From Linum tenue (lineage: Eukaryota; Streptophyta; Magnoliopsida; Malpighiales; Linaceae), in NCBI GenBank assembly GCA_946122785.1, contig CAMGYJ010000006.1:40568066-40632065 (forward strand): 64,000 nt of DNA. The letters are read 5' to 3'. Below the pieces are notes generated by a model that was not told where the DNA came from, did not search any database, and worked only from the letters and a program-made list of their open reading frames with translations. Shown piece by piece: positions 53,965-64,000 of this stretch (its first letter is position 1; every line of letters starts with the position of its first letter). The translations under genes were made by a program, and so were the position numbers.

Positions 53965-56328
53965 TGACTCGCCACAGATACACCGAGAATTAAATTGCGA
54001 CTAGAGCCCAAGTATAAACTCTAGCCGGGTGCAGTATAGGGCAAGTATGTTTTAATTGTCAAACCCGGGCCAGTCCATATACCCCTACTTCAATCGCTTA
54101 AGTTGTTATCTAGCAAACGATTTTGGGTTTAAAACTAAGAAAACTACAAAATAAACGAACAAGTAAAGTACATCCAGGTTGTCCCAATGAGAGAAGAATT
54201 CACCCGGGTATTGATCCCCCTAGCTACATATCAAGATTGACCAAATCGAATGCACATGTGTGGAGGTGTGTTCATACACCGTAGGAGGGTGCAACAAGTG
54301 AAGGAAACCTTACTTTCTTAATCAATCGGTTAAGGAAAACAATTAAGCTAGGAATCTTAGCTCTCGCAATCAATGGATTAAGGATTGCTACAATAAACTA
54401 GGAAGTCTAGATCTCTTAACCTTTCGGCTAAGGATTGAAATAATAAGCTATGAGTCCTAGCTCTCTTAACCGATAAAACTAAGGGTTGCAAGAACCAATC
54501 CCTCGGAACTTAATACAGACGGCAAAGTAACACCCAAGTTAAAGTGCTAAATCGAAGTTTGATGTCTTCCCAATTTTTCCTAAGGTAGGTGACCCAATTG
54601 GCCAAGGAATCCAACATATCAAAGCCTCCAATCATAACAAAAAGGCGAATTCCCTCTACCTAGGTCAAATTGGTATAGTAATGAGAAATGAAGAACACAA
54701 CCCAAGCATCATGAAAATACCTCAAACTTTGCATTAAAAACAAACTCACACACATAGCATTCTATCCATACAATCTATCACCTATTTCAAGCTAGGGTTC
54801 ACAACACCCAAGGGAATTGATAGGCTAATCCATAGCTAGACAAGGGAAAACAACAAAAAGGAGAGAAAGAACCATGAAGAGATGACTATCTTCCTTCCTT
54901 GTTGCTTGAATCTCCCTTAAGAGGTAAGAATCTTCACTCCTCTAGCTTGAAGAAAGCCCAATCTACTTCTTCCTCCTTTGAATGACACTTTCTCTCTCTA
55001 GATTTGAAGGAGAAACCCTAATCTCTCACTAGAGACCCTCTTTTATTCTGCAAACTAAAAACCTACCAAAAAGCTCCTTTTTTCTCTTTCCCAACAACCT
55101 TATATTTATAGAGCCCGATATTCACTTTTTATGGTCAGAAGTTACGGCCTTGACATTGTAGCCCTAACTATGACATCAGACCAAAATGGACTGTTTTGGT
55201 CAATGTTTGGTCCCACTTCACGATCAGTCGATCGTGAAACACTCGAGGTCCAGTGAGGTGCGCCAAGCATTCTAGAACTTGTTAATGTCACGCCCAATGA
55301 TCAATTGCCACGATCTGGTGACCGTGACATTTGACCTCTACCCTTGACCTTGGACTGTCTTTCACTTTACTTCAACTTTACTTCAATTGTCCTGAAACTC
55401 ATCATCAACCTTCGCACACATGCTAGGACCTGAAATGTATAAAAAATAGCACAACCTAGCGTAAAATAGGTCAAGAGACGATGAAATGCAAAGTCAAACG
55501 ATCAAGAAATGAGGGGTAAAATGTGTACAGTTAGACCTTAATCACACCCCAACACTTGAACGTTTGCTTGGGGTAAACAAGGTAATTTTTCAACCTAACA
55601 ACAATAACTTGGGGACACATCAATGGGCACAAAGCGGGCGAATCTCAATGGCTATTGGGTATCAATACATGAACCATTATAAGCAATACCGACACCCACC
55701 ACAAATGACATTCGAATGCATTAAGAATATGCTACCGAAAAGTTCTCACCCTGTTCACAAATCAATGCACGTCTCGACAAGACTACTCACCAACCACAAC
55801 TAACTGTGCATAGAGTTCAAGTCCAAGGAACAAAAGCAGTGAACCCCCTCTCTCATACATAGGTACTCACCGGGGATAAGATATGAACATGCAAAATGTG
55901 AATGAATCACTCACTCTCGACCAGTGGGGTTAGGACCATTTGGTACAAAAGATGTACACAAGCATCAACACTCAGCCCTATCGTCTCTTCACCACCGCGG
56001 CAACCTCTAAACGCTAGAGTTCACAAGATGGTTGTCATCACTAGCTTGTCCGGAGGTCTTATACAAGGGTTCAAATGACTGGAAATTGTCTTGGACATGG
56101 GGAACAAGTCTTTTGGGTGGGTGGAAAACAAAGCATGAGGTCCTACATCTTCCACCTAAAACCAAAGGTTCTATGGTTACAACTAAGAAACTTTCCTACA
56201 ATCAACGACCACTAGCATTGGCCAAAAACCACACTCCCCCTCTTCCAAACCATTACCAACTACGAGCTACATTCAAGCACACTTCCTCGGCTAATCCTGC
56301 TATCCATAATTCAAGCATAGTAGTGAAG
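53965..56328 (-). mobile_element. Partial Athila-like element C (3' LTR and 3' internal region)
   Basis: LTR 53965-55544 (TGACTCGCC ... CCTTAATCA on the plus strand) is followed by the complement of a purine tract (CACCCCAACACTTG) and about 780 bp related to 37269-38050 of element A. The rest of the element, including all core genes, is missing; the relation to A stops near 56328. The LTR contains a ~65-bp tandem repeat (54340-54480). Confidence 0.82.
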
Positions 56329-56511
56329 GAGGTCAACAAACAATTTGGGTGTTTTGATGAGGTCATCAAAGCCAAACACACTCAAGTTGAAGGGCCAATG
56401 ACTCGAGCTAGGGCTAAGGCTTTTCGGGATCAAATTGCAAGCTATTTGGCTAAGGAGTTGCTAGAAGGAAAGTCCATCACACTCTTTGGCTCTTCCGCTC
56501 TGTCCCAGTAA
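56032..56511 (+). other. Antisense frame in element C, 159 aa, with an MTRARAK motif
   Basis: The frame runs opposite to the element. Its first two thirds (LLGGWKTKHEVLHLPPKTKG, PLALAKN, ending in VVKEV) align with the antisense frame of element A at the same distance from the LTR. The last third (HTQVEGPMTRARAKAFRDQI, then a helical end) matches a motif recurrent in plant gypsy polyproteins. Either a conserved antisense gene, or related DNA fused at 56328 to a plus-strand gypsy fragment. The stated start may be an alternative initiation codon. Confidence 0.4.
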
Positions 56512-56712
56512 AATGCATTAACGATTTTCTCTGTAAAAAAGCATTCCAACAGTTAATAAATCGCGAATTTTCTGTGACTTCTATGAAAAGTATGTTTTTA
56601 CGCTTTAAAGCGGGAGCGCCAAGGTCTTTACACGAATTGTATGACCTACCTCGAAACTTCCCCAAACAAATTTTTCACACAACATGCCAATATTTCGAAC
56701 ACCGTTTACCGG
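56512..56712. other. Short flank with left target repeat of the foldback element
   Basis: No gene. GTTTACCGG at 56704-56712 is the left counterpart of GTTTACCAA at 59392-59400. Confidence 0.6.
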
Positions 56713-57420
56713 CCAATCTCGCTATGGTGCACATGACACATTTTATGTGCATATGCTCGCAACTTTTCTATTGGTCCACATCACCCAAACTAAAAATGAG
56801 TGGCCAGAATTCGTGGGCTTGAAAGTTGACTCAAATTAGAGATGAGCCACAAAATTGGAGCCAGTTAAATTGAGTAAAAGTGTCAAGAGACCACCAGGTG
56901 AGAGATAAAGACTTCTCCCCATTTTCATTTCTCTCTTTTTCTTTTTCCACCTACTCTTTCATCTTTTTCACTAAAAGTTTTCATTCTCTCTCAAACTTTT
57001 TTTCCATAGTCAAGGGACCACTAGGTGAGAGAGAAAGACTTCTCCCCTTGTTATTTCTCTCTCAAATTCCTCTTTCTTTTTCCACCTTCTATCATCATCT
57101 TTTTTTTCTTCTAAAAGTGTTCAAACTCCGCCTACCTTTAATGCTAACCGTCTCTTCCCGCTATGAATATTTTTTTGAAATTGACCACCACTGATCTAGG
57201 TAAGCTTGTGAAGATCGACCAATTGTCGAAGGAAAGATTGTCGTCAATTCGAAGAAGAGCCCTTTGATTCTTGTGTCCAAAGCACATGACTCGTCAATTA
57301 TTTGTAGGAATACTGAAATTGAATATGAGTTTACCTCATATTGAATACATGTTGAGTTGATACTGAATATGAGTATACTTAGTATTGAATATGACATCAA
57401 ACATATGAGTGCAAACTAAT

Positions 57421-57905
57421 TCTCATCTCTGATACTAATTTAAATAATATTCAATCCCACATAAAGTAATGTTCAATAAAGGTTATCTGATATTTAATGT
57501 TTACTCAATAAATATTCAAGTCAAATAAATCAATCATCTTTGTTACTAGTTCAACTAATATTTGGTACCATGTACACTAATATTAAGTACCAGGTCATCC
57601 GATATTCAATATTTACTCAACAAATATTCAACTTAAATTAATCAATCATCTTTGGTACTAGTTCAACTAATATTTGATACCATATACACTAATATTCAGT
57701 ACTAGGTCATCCAATATTCAATAATTACTAAAAAAATATTCAAGTTAAATAAATCAATTATCTTTGATACTCGTTCAACTGATATTTGATACCATGTAAA
57801 CGCATATTCAATGCCAAATTATTAATATTCATTGTTTACTCAACACATATTCAAGTCAATAAATCAATTCTCATCTCTGATAGTAGTTCAACAAATATTT
57901 GATGA
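57421..57905. repeat. ~112-bp tandem repeat inside the foldback element
   Basis: About four copies, judged from CAATCATCTTTG-type landmarks at 57531, 57643, 57755 and 57865 (periods 112, 112, 110). Each unit carries AATATTTGATACCATGTA and TATTCAATATTTACTCAA. The units are related to the inner end of the arms. Confidence 0.85.
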
Positions 57906-57993
57906 GGTCTTCAAGTATATTACTAGAATTTATCGTTCAGTAACTAGCAATCGTTATATTCTAAAAGGTCACATATACTAATTACATTTTCAA

Positions 57994-58042
57994 CTTGGAT
58001 TCATTACACAAAATTGCAAGTTGGAAATGTAATGAATCCAAG
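57994..58042. repeat. Central hairpin of the foldback element
   Basis: CTTGGATTCATTACA (57994-58008) and its exact complement (58028-58042) form a 15-bp stem with a 19-base loop at about the middle of the element. Confidence 0.9.
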
Positions 58043-58820
58043 ATTTTCTACTAGTAGAACTAGTATGAAAGTTGATTTATTTATTTGACTTGAATTTTTG
58101 TTTAGTAAACATTGAATATCAGATAACCTCGTACGAAATATTACTTTACGTGGGATTGAATATTATTTACATTAGTACAAGAGTTGAGAATTAGTCTACA
58201 CACATATGTTCAGTGTCATATTCAATACTAAGTAAAGTCATATTTAGTATCAACTCAACATGTATTCAATATCAGGTTAATTCATATTCAATTTCATTTA
58301 CGCTCATTCCATACATTTCTACTCGCCTTCGTACACATAATTGACGGGTCATTGGCTTTGAACCCAAGAATCAAAGGGCTCTTCTTCGAATCAACGACGA
58401 TCTTTCCACGCTCAAATTGGTCGATCTTCAAAAGCTTACCTAGATTAGCAATTGTCAATTAAAAAAAAAGTTGACGCCGTGAAGAGTAGGTTAGCAATAA
58501 CGGTAGTCGGAGTTTGAGGCACCTCTCATTTAAAAAAGAAAATAGGAATAGATAAAGTGGAAAAAAGAAAAAAATTTGAGAGATATTGAAAACTTTTAGA
58601 GAAAAAAGTTGAAGAGAAGATGGATAAAGAAAGAGAGAAAAATGAAAAGGGGAAGAAATTTCACTTTTGGTCCCTTGGCTCTTTTATGTAGATTAGCTGG
58701 CTCCAATTTGTGGGTCCTCTCTAATTTGAGCTAACCTTTAAGCCAATAAATTATGACCACTCATTTTTAGTTTGGGTGATGTGGACCAATAGAAAAACTC
58801 TGAGCACATGCACATAAAAT

Positions 58821-59357
58821 AGGGATGGCAATGGGTCGGGTCGTGGACAGATAGTGCATATCCGTTACCCTACCCAAAGTAGTTCGGGTTTTATCCATAC
58901 CCACATGTGAAACGGCTAGAAAATTAAAACCACTCCCATACCCGTTCGGGTTTCGGGTATCCACGGTTATTCATGAGTAATGATTTCTCTTCACAACTCT
59001 AACCAATATGTTAACATCCACACTTATTCTCACATTACTTAAGAGGAAAAGTATGACAATTATTCACTAGAATGAAGAAAATTAATTAAAACGTAATATA
59101 TGCTAAATATAAAATATGTTAAATATAAAATATGTTAGAGAAAAGTAATGATTATTTCCAGACAAAATACGTATGTATGTGTATAATCGGGCGAGTTCGG
59201 GTTGGATAGTGAGAAACCCATGCCCACCCATTACCCACAATATTCGGGTTCGGGTTTTACCCGTACCCACTAAATGTCCTTCGGATTCGGATTTTACCCT
59301 ACCCGATTAGGCTGGGTTCGGGCGGATATCCACGGTTACAGATATTTTTGCCATCCC
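58821..59357. mobile_element. hAT MITE (537 bp) in the right arm of the foldback element
   Basis: The ends AGGGATGGCAA and TTGCCATCCC are inverted and flanked by a perfect 8-bp duplication CATAAAAT (58813-58820 and 59358-59365). The subterminal regions carry repeated TCGGGTTTCGGG-like motifs. Removing it restores the match between the two foldback arms. Confidence 0.93.
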
Positions 59358-59400
59358 CATAAAATATGCTATGTGCACCATAGCGAGATTGGTTTACCAA

Positions 59401-59687
59401 GGACTGGACAATCGGTTAACGGTTAGCGGTTAACCGACCGGTTACAATCGAAATAGACCGGTTATCCACTAACCGAAAATCGTAGTAACCGAAAATTGGT
59501 CGGTATTCGGAGGGATTGACGAGATGCTTTTGGTCTTGGAACAGCTCCGTTAACCAAAAGCCGTGATAACCGAAGTCTTGAAACCTCTTTTCTGTCGGTA
59601 GTCTAAATTTGAGAGGTAATTCGATTTAACTGATAACCGATCTTTTGATTTTCGGTTATAACCGAACCGACGAAACTCCACGCCTGA
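59401..59687. mobile_element. Small element rich in GGTTAACCG motifs
   Basis: A 287-bp block with many CGGTTAACCG / ACCGAAAA motifs in both orientations, flanked by the 9-bp direct repeat GTTTACCAA (59392-59400 and 59688-59696). Its ends are only weakly inverted (GGACTGGA; TCAGGCGTGGA). Probably a hAT-like or Mutator-like MITE; the superfamily is unsure. Confidence 0.6.
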
Positions 59688-59966
59688 GTTTACCAACACC
59701 AAGCTCAAGAAAGTCGATACACAACTGACAACACCAATTGATCCCCAGCCAAAAAAAAAAAAAAAGAAACAGAAAAATATAATTTTGAAAAATCCTCCAC
59801 CTCAAGCAAATTATCCATCTCTCCGAAACGTCGTTTTCCACTTCCCCGGGCTTTTTTCTTTGCTTTTCTCCTTCCTTCTTCAGCCCCTCCTCATCGCCGG
59901 CGACCCTTTCTACCCCGATCGTCTCCCCAGCCCCCAAATCCTCTTCCTCCCTCTTGACGAAGAGAA

Positions 59967-62900
59967 ATGACTTTCACAACCCATTTCAGCCACTGCTCCA
60001 CTTCTTGTAACGACAACTCCAAGCTATTCAGCAGCAGTAGCAGGAGTTCCCCTGCCATTCATTATCGCTTCTCCGGCTCAAGAAGACTGTGCCGCTACCG
60101 GATCAATTCCGCCAACGGGAATCCTCTGAAAGCTTTGCCCTCACTTCCCATCTCGGAATCAGCAGCCGATTATGATTATGATGATAATGTTGAAACGGGG
60201 GATTCTCATTCCACTCTGAGCATAACAGTGGTCGGAGCTTCAGGGGATCTTGCGAAGAAGAAGATATTCCCCGCGCTTTTCGCTCTTTACTATGAAGATT
60301 GGCTCCCTCAGGTTATAAATTTACCTCTTCTCGTTCTTGTCAAACACCTCTACAATGTGATCAGAGATAGCAGCGGCAGATTGATCCGATCGAACTAGTT
60401 TTTCTTTTAGGCCTGACTGGGTTTTTGGGATTCTCCGTTCTTTTTGTTTTTGCTATTCTATTTCTTGTGTGAAGAATTTCAGGGTGTTTGGATATGCTCG
60501 AACTAAAATGACGGATGAGGAGCTGAGGAACATGATCAGCCGTACATTGACTTGCAGAGTGGACAAGAGGTTTGTTTTAATGGCTCTGCACACTCGAAAT
60601 CATTAACTGGGGAATCTAAAACCATGGCAACACCTTGAATATAGCGGTATGACTGATAGCTCGTTCACAAGGCTGGAAACTCGTCCACTAGGCTGGAAAC
60701 TCGTCCTTTATTAGAATTAGAACACACACAGATGTTTCTTTGCTTTAGTGACAAATGTGAATGACGGGGGTAAAAACAGGGAGGATTGCGAGCAGAAGAT
60801 GAACAACTTCCTGGGAAGATGCTTCTACCAGGCTGGACAGTACAGCTCCGAGGAACACTTTGCTGAGTTGGACACCAAGCTCAAGGAGAAGGAGGTTATA
60901 CTCATATAACATGAAATCTTCACACTTCACATCATTTGCAATGTATCGTATTCATTCTTATGGCTTAGCTTGATTCTAAATGGGAATGTGGACTTCTGTT
61001 ATGTGTAGGGAGGGAAATCGTCCAACAGGCTATTTTACTTGTCTATTCCACCAAACATATTTGTTGATGTGGTACGATGTGCAAGCCTTAGAGCCTCCTC
61101 TGCCACTGGCTGGACGAGGGTTATTGTGGAGAAGCCATTTGGCCGTGACTCGGAGTCGTCTGCTGAGCTCACTAAATGCTTGAAGCAGTACCTAACTGAG
61201 GAACAAATCTTCAGGTTTCAAAGCTTTGGTCTTTCTTTCTTTCTCTAAGTACATAGTCTTGTTTGGCAAACAGATCGGGTCTGGTCATTACAGACCGTAG
61301 GGTGTAATGGGTCCGATCATTACAGATTGCAGATCAAAGTAGATGGGAGTTATCATGGGTTACAGGTCATAAACAAGTTGGCCAAAACAATGTAAATTTT
61401 GGGAAATGAATCTAATTGGGTGGGTATTGAACTGGTTGATCAAATGGGTATGGATCATTGGATTGGTTCATAGTGGTTACGCTGCAATTGATCTAATAGT
61501 GATTGATCAAATCATCACATAATGTGTTTGGGTGGGGGTTTAAACAGGGTCAGGCAATATCTTGAGGGACAGGTCACTTCAAAGGAATCAGCATTTGCCC
61601 CGTGTTGTTGAACCCTTATCATCGACCACTTACTTTCAGTTTTTATGGTGGTAAACGGTTAAGTCTAGAAGTAACAATGTTTTGCTTCTGCAGGATTGAT
61701 CATTATTTGGGGAAAGAGCTGGTAGAGAATCTATCAGTGCTTCGTTTCTCGAACCGGGTTTTCGAGCCTCTTTGGTCTCGAGACTACATTCGCAATGTGC
61801 AGCTTATATTCTCTGAAGATTTTGGTACAGAAGGCCGAGGAGGGTAAGTGAGTATGAAACACACAGCAGAGAGTTTTGGTTTAACATAGTTTCATTGACT
61901 CTTGATTCTGATTGCAGCTATTTTGACAACTACGGGATCATAAGGGACATAATGCAGAACCATTTGCTTCAGATTCTGACATTGTTTGCAATGGAGACTC
62001 CTGTCAGCTTAGATGCTGAAGACATTAGGAATGAAAAGGTTAGTACAAATTGTTGATTCACTTCTTACCTTACCTGTATTGTATAGTAATATTTCAAGTT
62101 TCAACAAGACCTCCTTCATGCTAGGAATTGAGGATTAGAAATGCCCTTGAACTTCCCATTATCAGAATGTTGCAGCATGGATCTTGACAGTGAAAGGGTC
62201 TTGGATGTTGACTTTTATAGGTGAAGGTACTAAGGTCAATGAAAACTCTGCAACTTGAGGATGTAACCCTTGGCCAATACAAAGGGTTCAGCAAGGGTGG
62301 GAAATTATACCCTGGTTATACAGATGACCCAACAGTGCCAAAGGATAGCATTACACCAACATTTGCAGCTGCAGCTCTCTTTATCAATAATGCTAGGTGG
62401 GATGGTGTTCCCTTTCTCATGAAAGCAGGCAAAGCTCTCCATACCAAGAGGTTTGGCATATATAGTTCCTCCTTAATTTCCGTAGCTCTTAGTCTTAGGT
62501 ATGCACTCACAAGTCACAACAGTTGTCTGTCTGACTGTCTCCATTAACGTAACTCGATCAAGAGTTGTTTGATATGCAGGGCTGAGATAAGAGTGCAGTT
62601 CAGGCACGTCCCAGGCAATCTGTACAAGAGAAACTTCGGAACTGATCTGGATAAGGCTACTAACGAGCTGGTGCTCCGAGTTCAACCTGATGAAGCCATA
62701 TATCTAAAGATCAACAACAAAGTCCCTGGCTTGGGGATGAGACTTGACCGCAGTGACCTCAATTTGCTCTACAAGGCCAGGTACAATAGTAGTAAACCAC
62801 ATGGTATATAAACAAACACGTCCAGCTCACCATTTTGGCATTCGGCCTAGTTAGCGTACCCTTGATGACTCACATGCTCAAAAAAGACAATTCTCGATCT

Positions 62901-63189
62901 CCCGGTTAATGCCTAGTGTTCTTTCAAATTGTGAAGGTATCCAAGAGAAATACCAGATGCGTACGAGAGGCTGCTGTTGGACGCCATAGAAGGGGAGAGG
63001 AGGCTGTTCATAAGAAGCGATGAGCTGGACGCTGCATGGGCATTGTTTTCGCCAATGTTGAAGGAATTGGAGGAGAAGAGAATAGTTCCAGAGCTGTATC
63101 CATATGGGAGCAGAGGCCCAGTTGGGGCCCATTATCTTGCCGCAAAGCATGATGTGCGATGGGGAGATCTTAGTGGTGATGACTCTTAG
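59967..63189 (+). CDS. G6PD: Plastid glucose-6-phosphate dehydrogenase, nine exons, 571 aa
   Basis: Exons: 59967-60311, 60475-60569, 60780-60894, 61009-61214, 61694-61843, 61918-62038, 62221-62450, 62580-62780, 62937-63189. All introns are GT-AG and the phases fit, giving 571 aa. The enzyme oxidises glucose-6-phosphate to 6-phosphogluconolactone with NADP+, the entry step of the oxidative pentose phosphate pathway. Residues 1 to about 75 are Ser/Arg-rich, a plastid transit peptide. The NADP+ Rossmann motif [12 protein letters not shown] lies near 84-95. C142 and C150, eight residues apart (CRVDKREDC), match the thioredoxin-regulated pair of plastid isoforms. The substrate and active-site motif RIDHYLGKE starts at R254. 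The C-terminus ends in [18 protein letters not shown]. No lesions were seen. The plastid type is clear; P1 or P2 class is not settled. Confidence 0.96.
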
Positions 63190-63536
63190 TATGCGGTTCT
63201 GGTGCTCTTCTTGTGATTCTAAACTTGCATTCTGATAGAATCTGATAAAATTAATTATTAACAATTTCAAATTATGGTTAACGTCATCACGTTTACTTTA
63301 TACATCATTGTCATAAACATAAATCAATTCCACGAACCAACTTATGGTAAATAAAAAAATTTCGCACTTATAAAAAAAAAAAAAAAAATTTGCACTTCCT
63401 GGCCGAAAGTAAGATCGGGCTTGTAGAGGTGTATGTTGAGACAAACGATGTTGGTCAGTGTGGAGCTAGTTATGGATGTGATGGCAGTGAAACCTCTTCA
63501 AACCACCATTTATATGGTGATGGTGTTGCAAGAGTT
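63190..63536 (+). other. 3' flank of the G6PDH gene
   Basis: Probable 3' UTR and downstream DNA, with an A-run at 63373-63388. The frame 63390-63656 has no recognisable similarity. Confidence 0.5.
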
Positions 63537-64000
63537 GGGATGGTAATGAGTTGGGTTTTGCCAAATTCAAACCAAACCCAGCAGGTATATCTGCAAAAAA
63601 AATTCAGAGATAAATCCAACGGGTTTCGAAACCTCAAACCCAACCCAACCCACTAGGTATCCATGACCTTGGTTCTGATGGACAAAAATGCATAATACCA
63701 ATCTCTTGTCATTATAAAAGTTTATTCCCAGACAAATTATTCATACAAAAAACACCAATACAGTATATATAAGCAATTTCACAAATTATCCATACAAATT
63801 GCTCAATATTAAAGATAAACATCCACGAACAACACGATTAATCGACGAATTGTGAGAGTTTGGGTGGTGGGCGGGTATCTATTTGTTGGATATAGCTAAA
63901 CCGATCATACCCAACCCGTTGAATAGTGCAATGGATTTCAACCCGACCCGCAATCCGTCAATACGAGTTTTACCTGCTTTGAGCGGGTTGAGTCATGTAG
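63537..64000. mobile_element. hAT-like MITE, left part, cut by the window end
   Basis: GGGATGGTAATGAGTTGGGT at 63537 resembles the left terminus of the hAT MITE at 58821. GGGTTT, AACCCAACCC and CGGGTTG motifs recur to the end of the window in both orientations. The right terminus lies outside, so no target duplication can be tested. Confidence 0.6.

Larger units (their letters stand above)
56713..59391. mobile_element. Foldback / long-TIR element (about 2.7 kb)
   Basis: The left arm (56713 to about 57555) is matched by the reverse complement of the right arm (about 58050-59391, interrupted by a 537-bp hAT MITE). The arms are about 0.8 kb long and I judge them roughly 80% alike. The outer ends read CCAATCTCGCTATGGTGCAC on both sides. 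GTTTACC borders both ends, with a 9-bp GTTTACCGG/GTTTACCAA pair that fits a Mutator-type duplication with two mismatches. Between the arms lie a 112-bp tandem repeat and a hairpin. No coding capacity was seen. Confidence 0.88.

Noticed and set aside
62221..62547. Independent 108-aa gene
   Set aside because: It is exon 7 of the G6PDH gene read on into its intron.
63390..63656. 88-aa frame after G6PDH
   Set aside because: Overlaps a hAT-like repeat and has no recognisable domain.
1..64000. tRNA, rRNA or microRNA genes
   Set aside because: I saw no convincing tRNA or rRNA sequence; the hairpins found belong to transposable elements. A tRNAscan-SE or Infernal run would be decisive.

Overview
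The window looks like nuclear DNA of a flowering plant, probably a eudicot. It holds spliced genes for a FAR1-related (FRS) protein and a plastid glucose-6-phosphate dehydrogenase. It is AT-rich and carries several layers of plant transposable elements: Ty1/copia, Athila-like and other Ty3/gypsy elements, L1-type LINEs, hAT, Mutator-like and MITEs. Only three single-copy host genes are well supported: an FRS10-like gene (23768-25941, +), a DUF761-type small membrane protein (29878-30516, -) and plastid G6PDH (59967-63189, +). The species cannot be named from the sequence.

Layout. 1-2240 is a ~285-bp satellite array with telomere-like CCCTAAA heptamers built into every unit, then degenerate heptamers. 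4064-9218 is a complete Ty1/copia element with identical 209-bp LTRs, a perfect target duplication and one uninterrupted 1482-aa polyprotein; it is the only mobile element here that looks intact. 10358-14313 is a broken L1-type LINE (minus strand), followed by a Mutator-like element (14583-15116), a decayed Ty3/gypsy element (about 15263-19603), a 16-bp tandem repeat, and a second, 5'-truncated LINE with a 15-bp target duplication (19907-22719). The FRS10-like gene follows, with a 1456-bp Pack-MULE carrying a subtilase gene fragment just downstream of its stop codon. A hAT-like relic, the DUF761 gene and a 4.25-kb autonomous-type hAT relic (31040-35293) come next.

36280-52244 is an Athila-like Ty3/gypsy element on the minus strand (called A here). 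A 5.4-kb non-autonomous relative (B, 40917-46298) is inserted in its pol region and a hAT MITE in its 3' region. A FAR1-like pseudogene (52736-53873) and a third, partial Athila-like element (C, 53965 to about 56328) follow. A and C each have a plus-strand reading frame, antisense to the element, at the same place near the LTR; their translations are alike.

56713-59391 is a large foldback element with arms of about 0.8 kb, a 112-bp tandem repeat inside, a central hairpin, and a hAT MITE inserted in one arm. A small AT-repeat element lies between it and the nine-exon G6PDH gene. The window ends inside another hAT-like repeat.

I found no undescribed multi-gene system such as an operon or defence cluster. 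The most unusual things are the foldback element, the subtilase Pack-MULE, the A/B autonomous and non-autonomous pair, the antisense frame shared by A and C, and the intact copia element. All comparisons were made by eye, so coordinates of degenerate elements are approximate.
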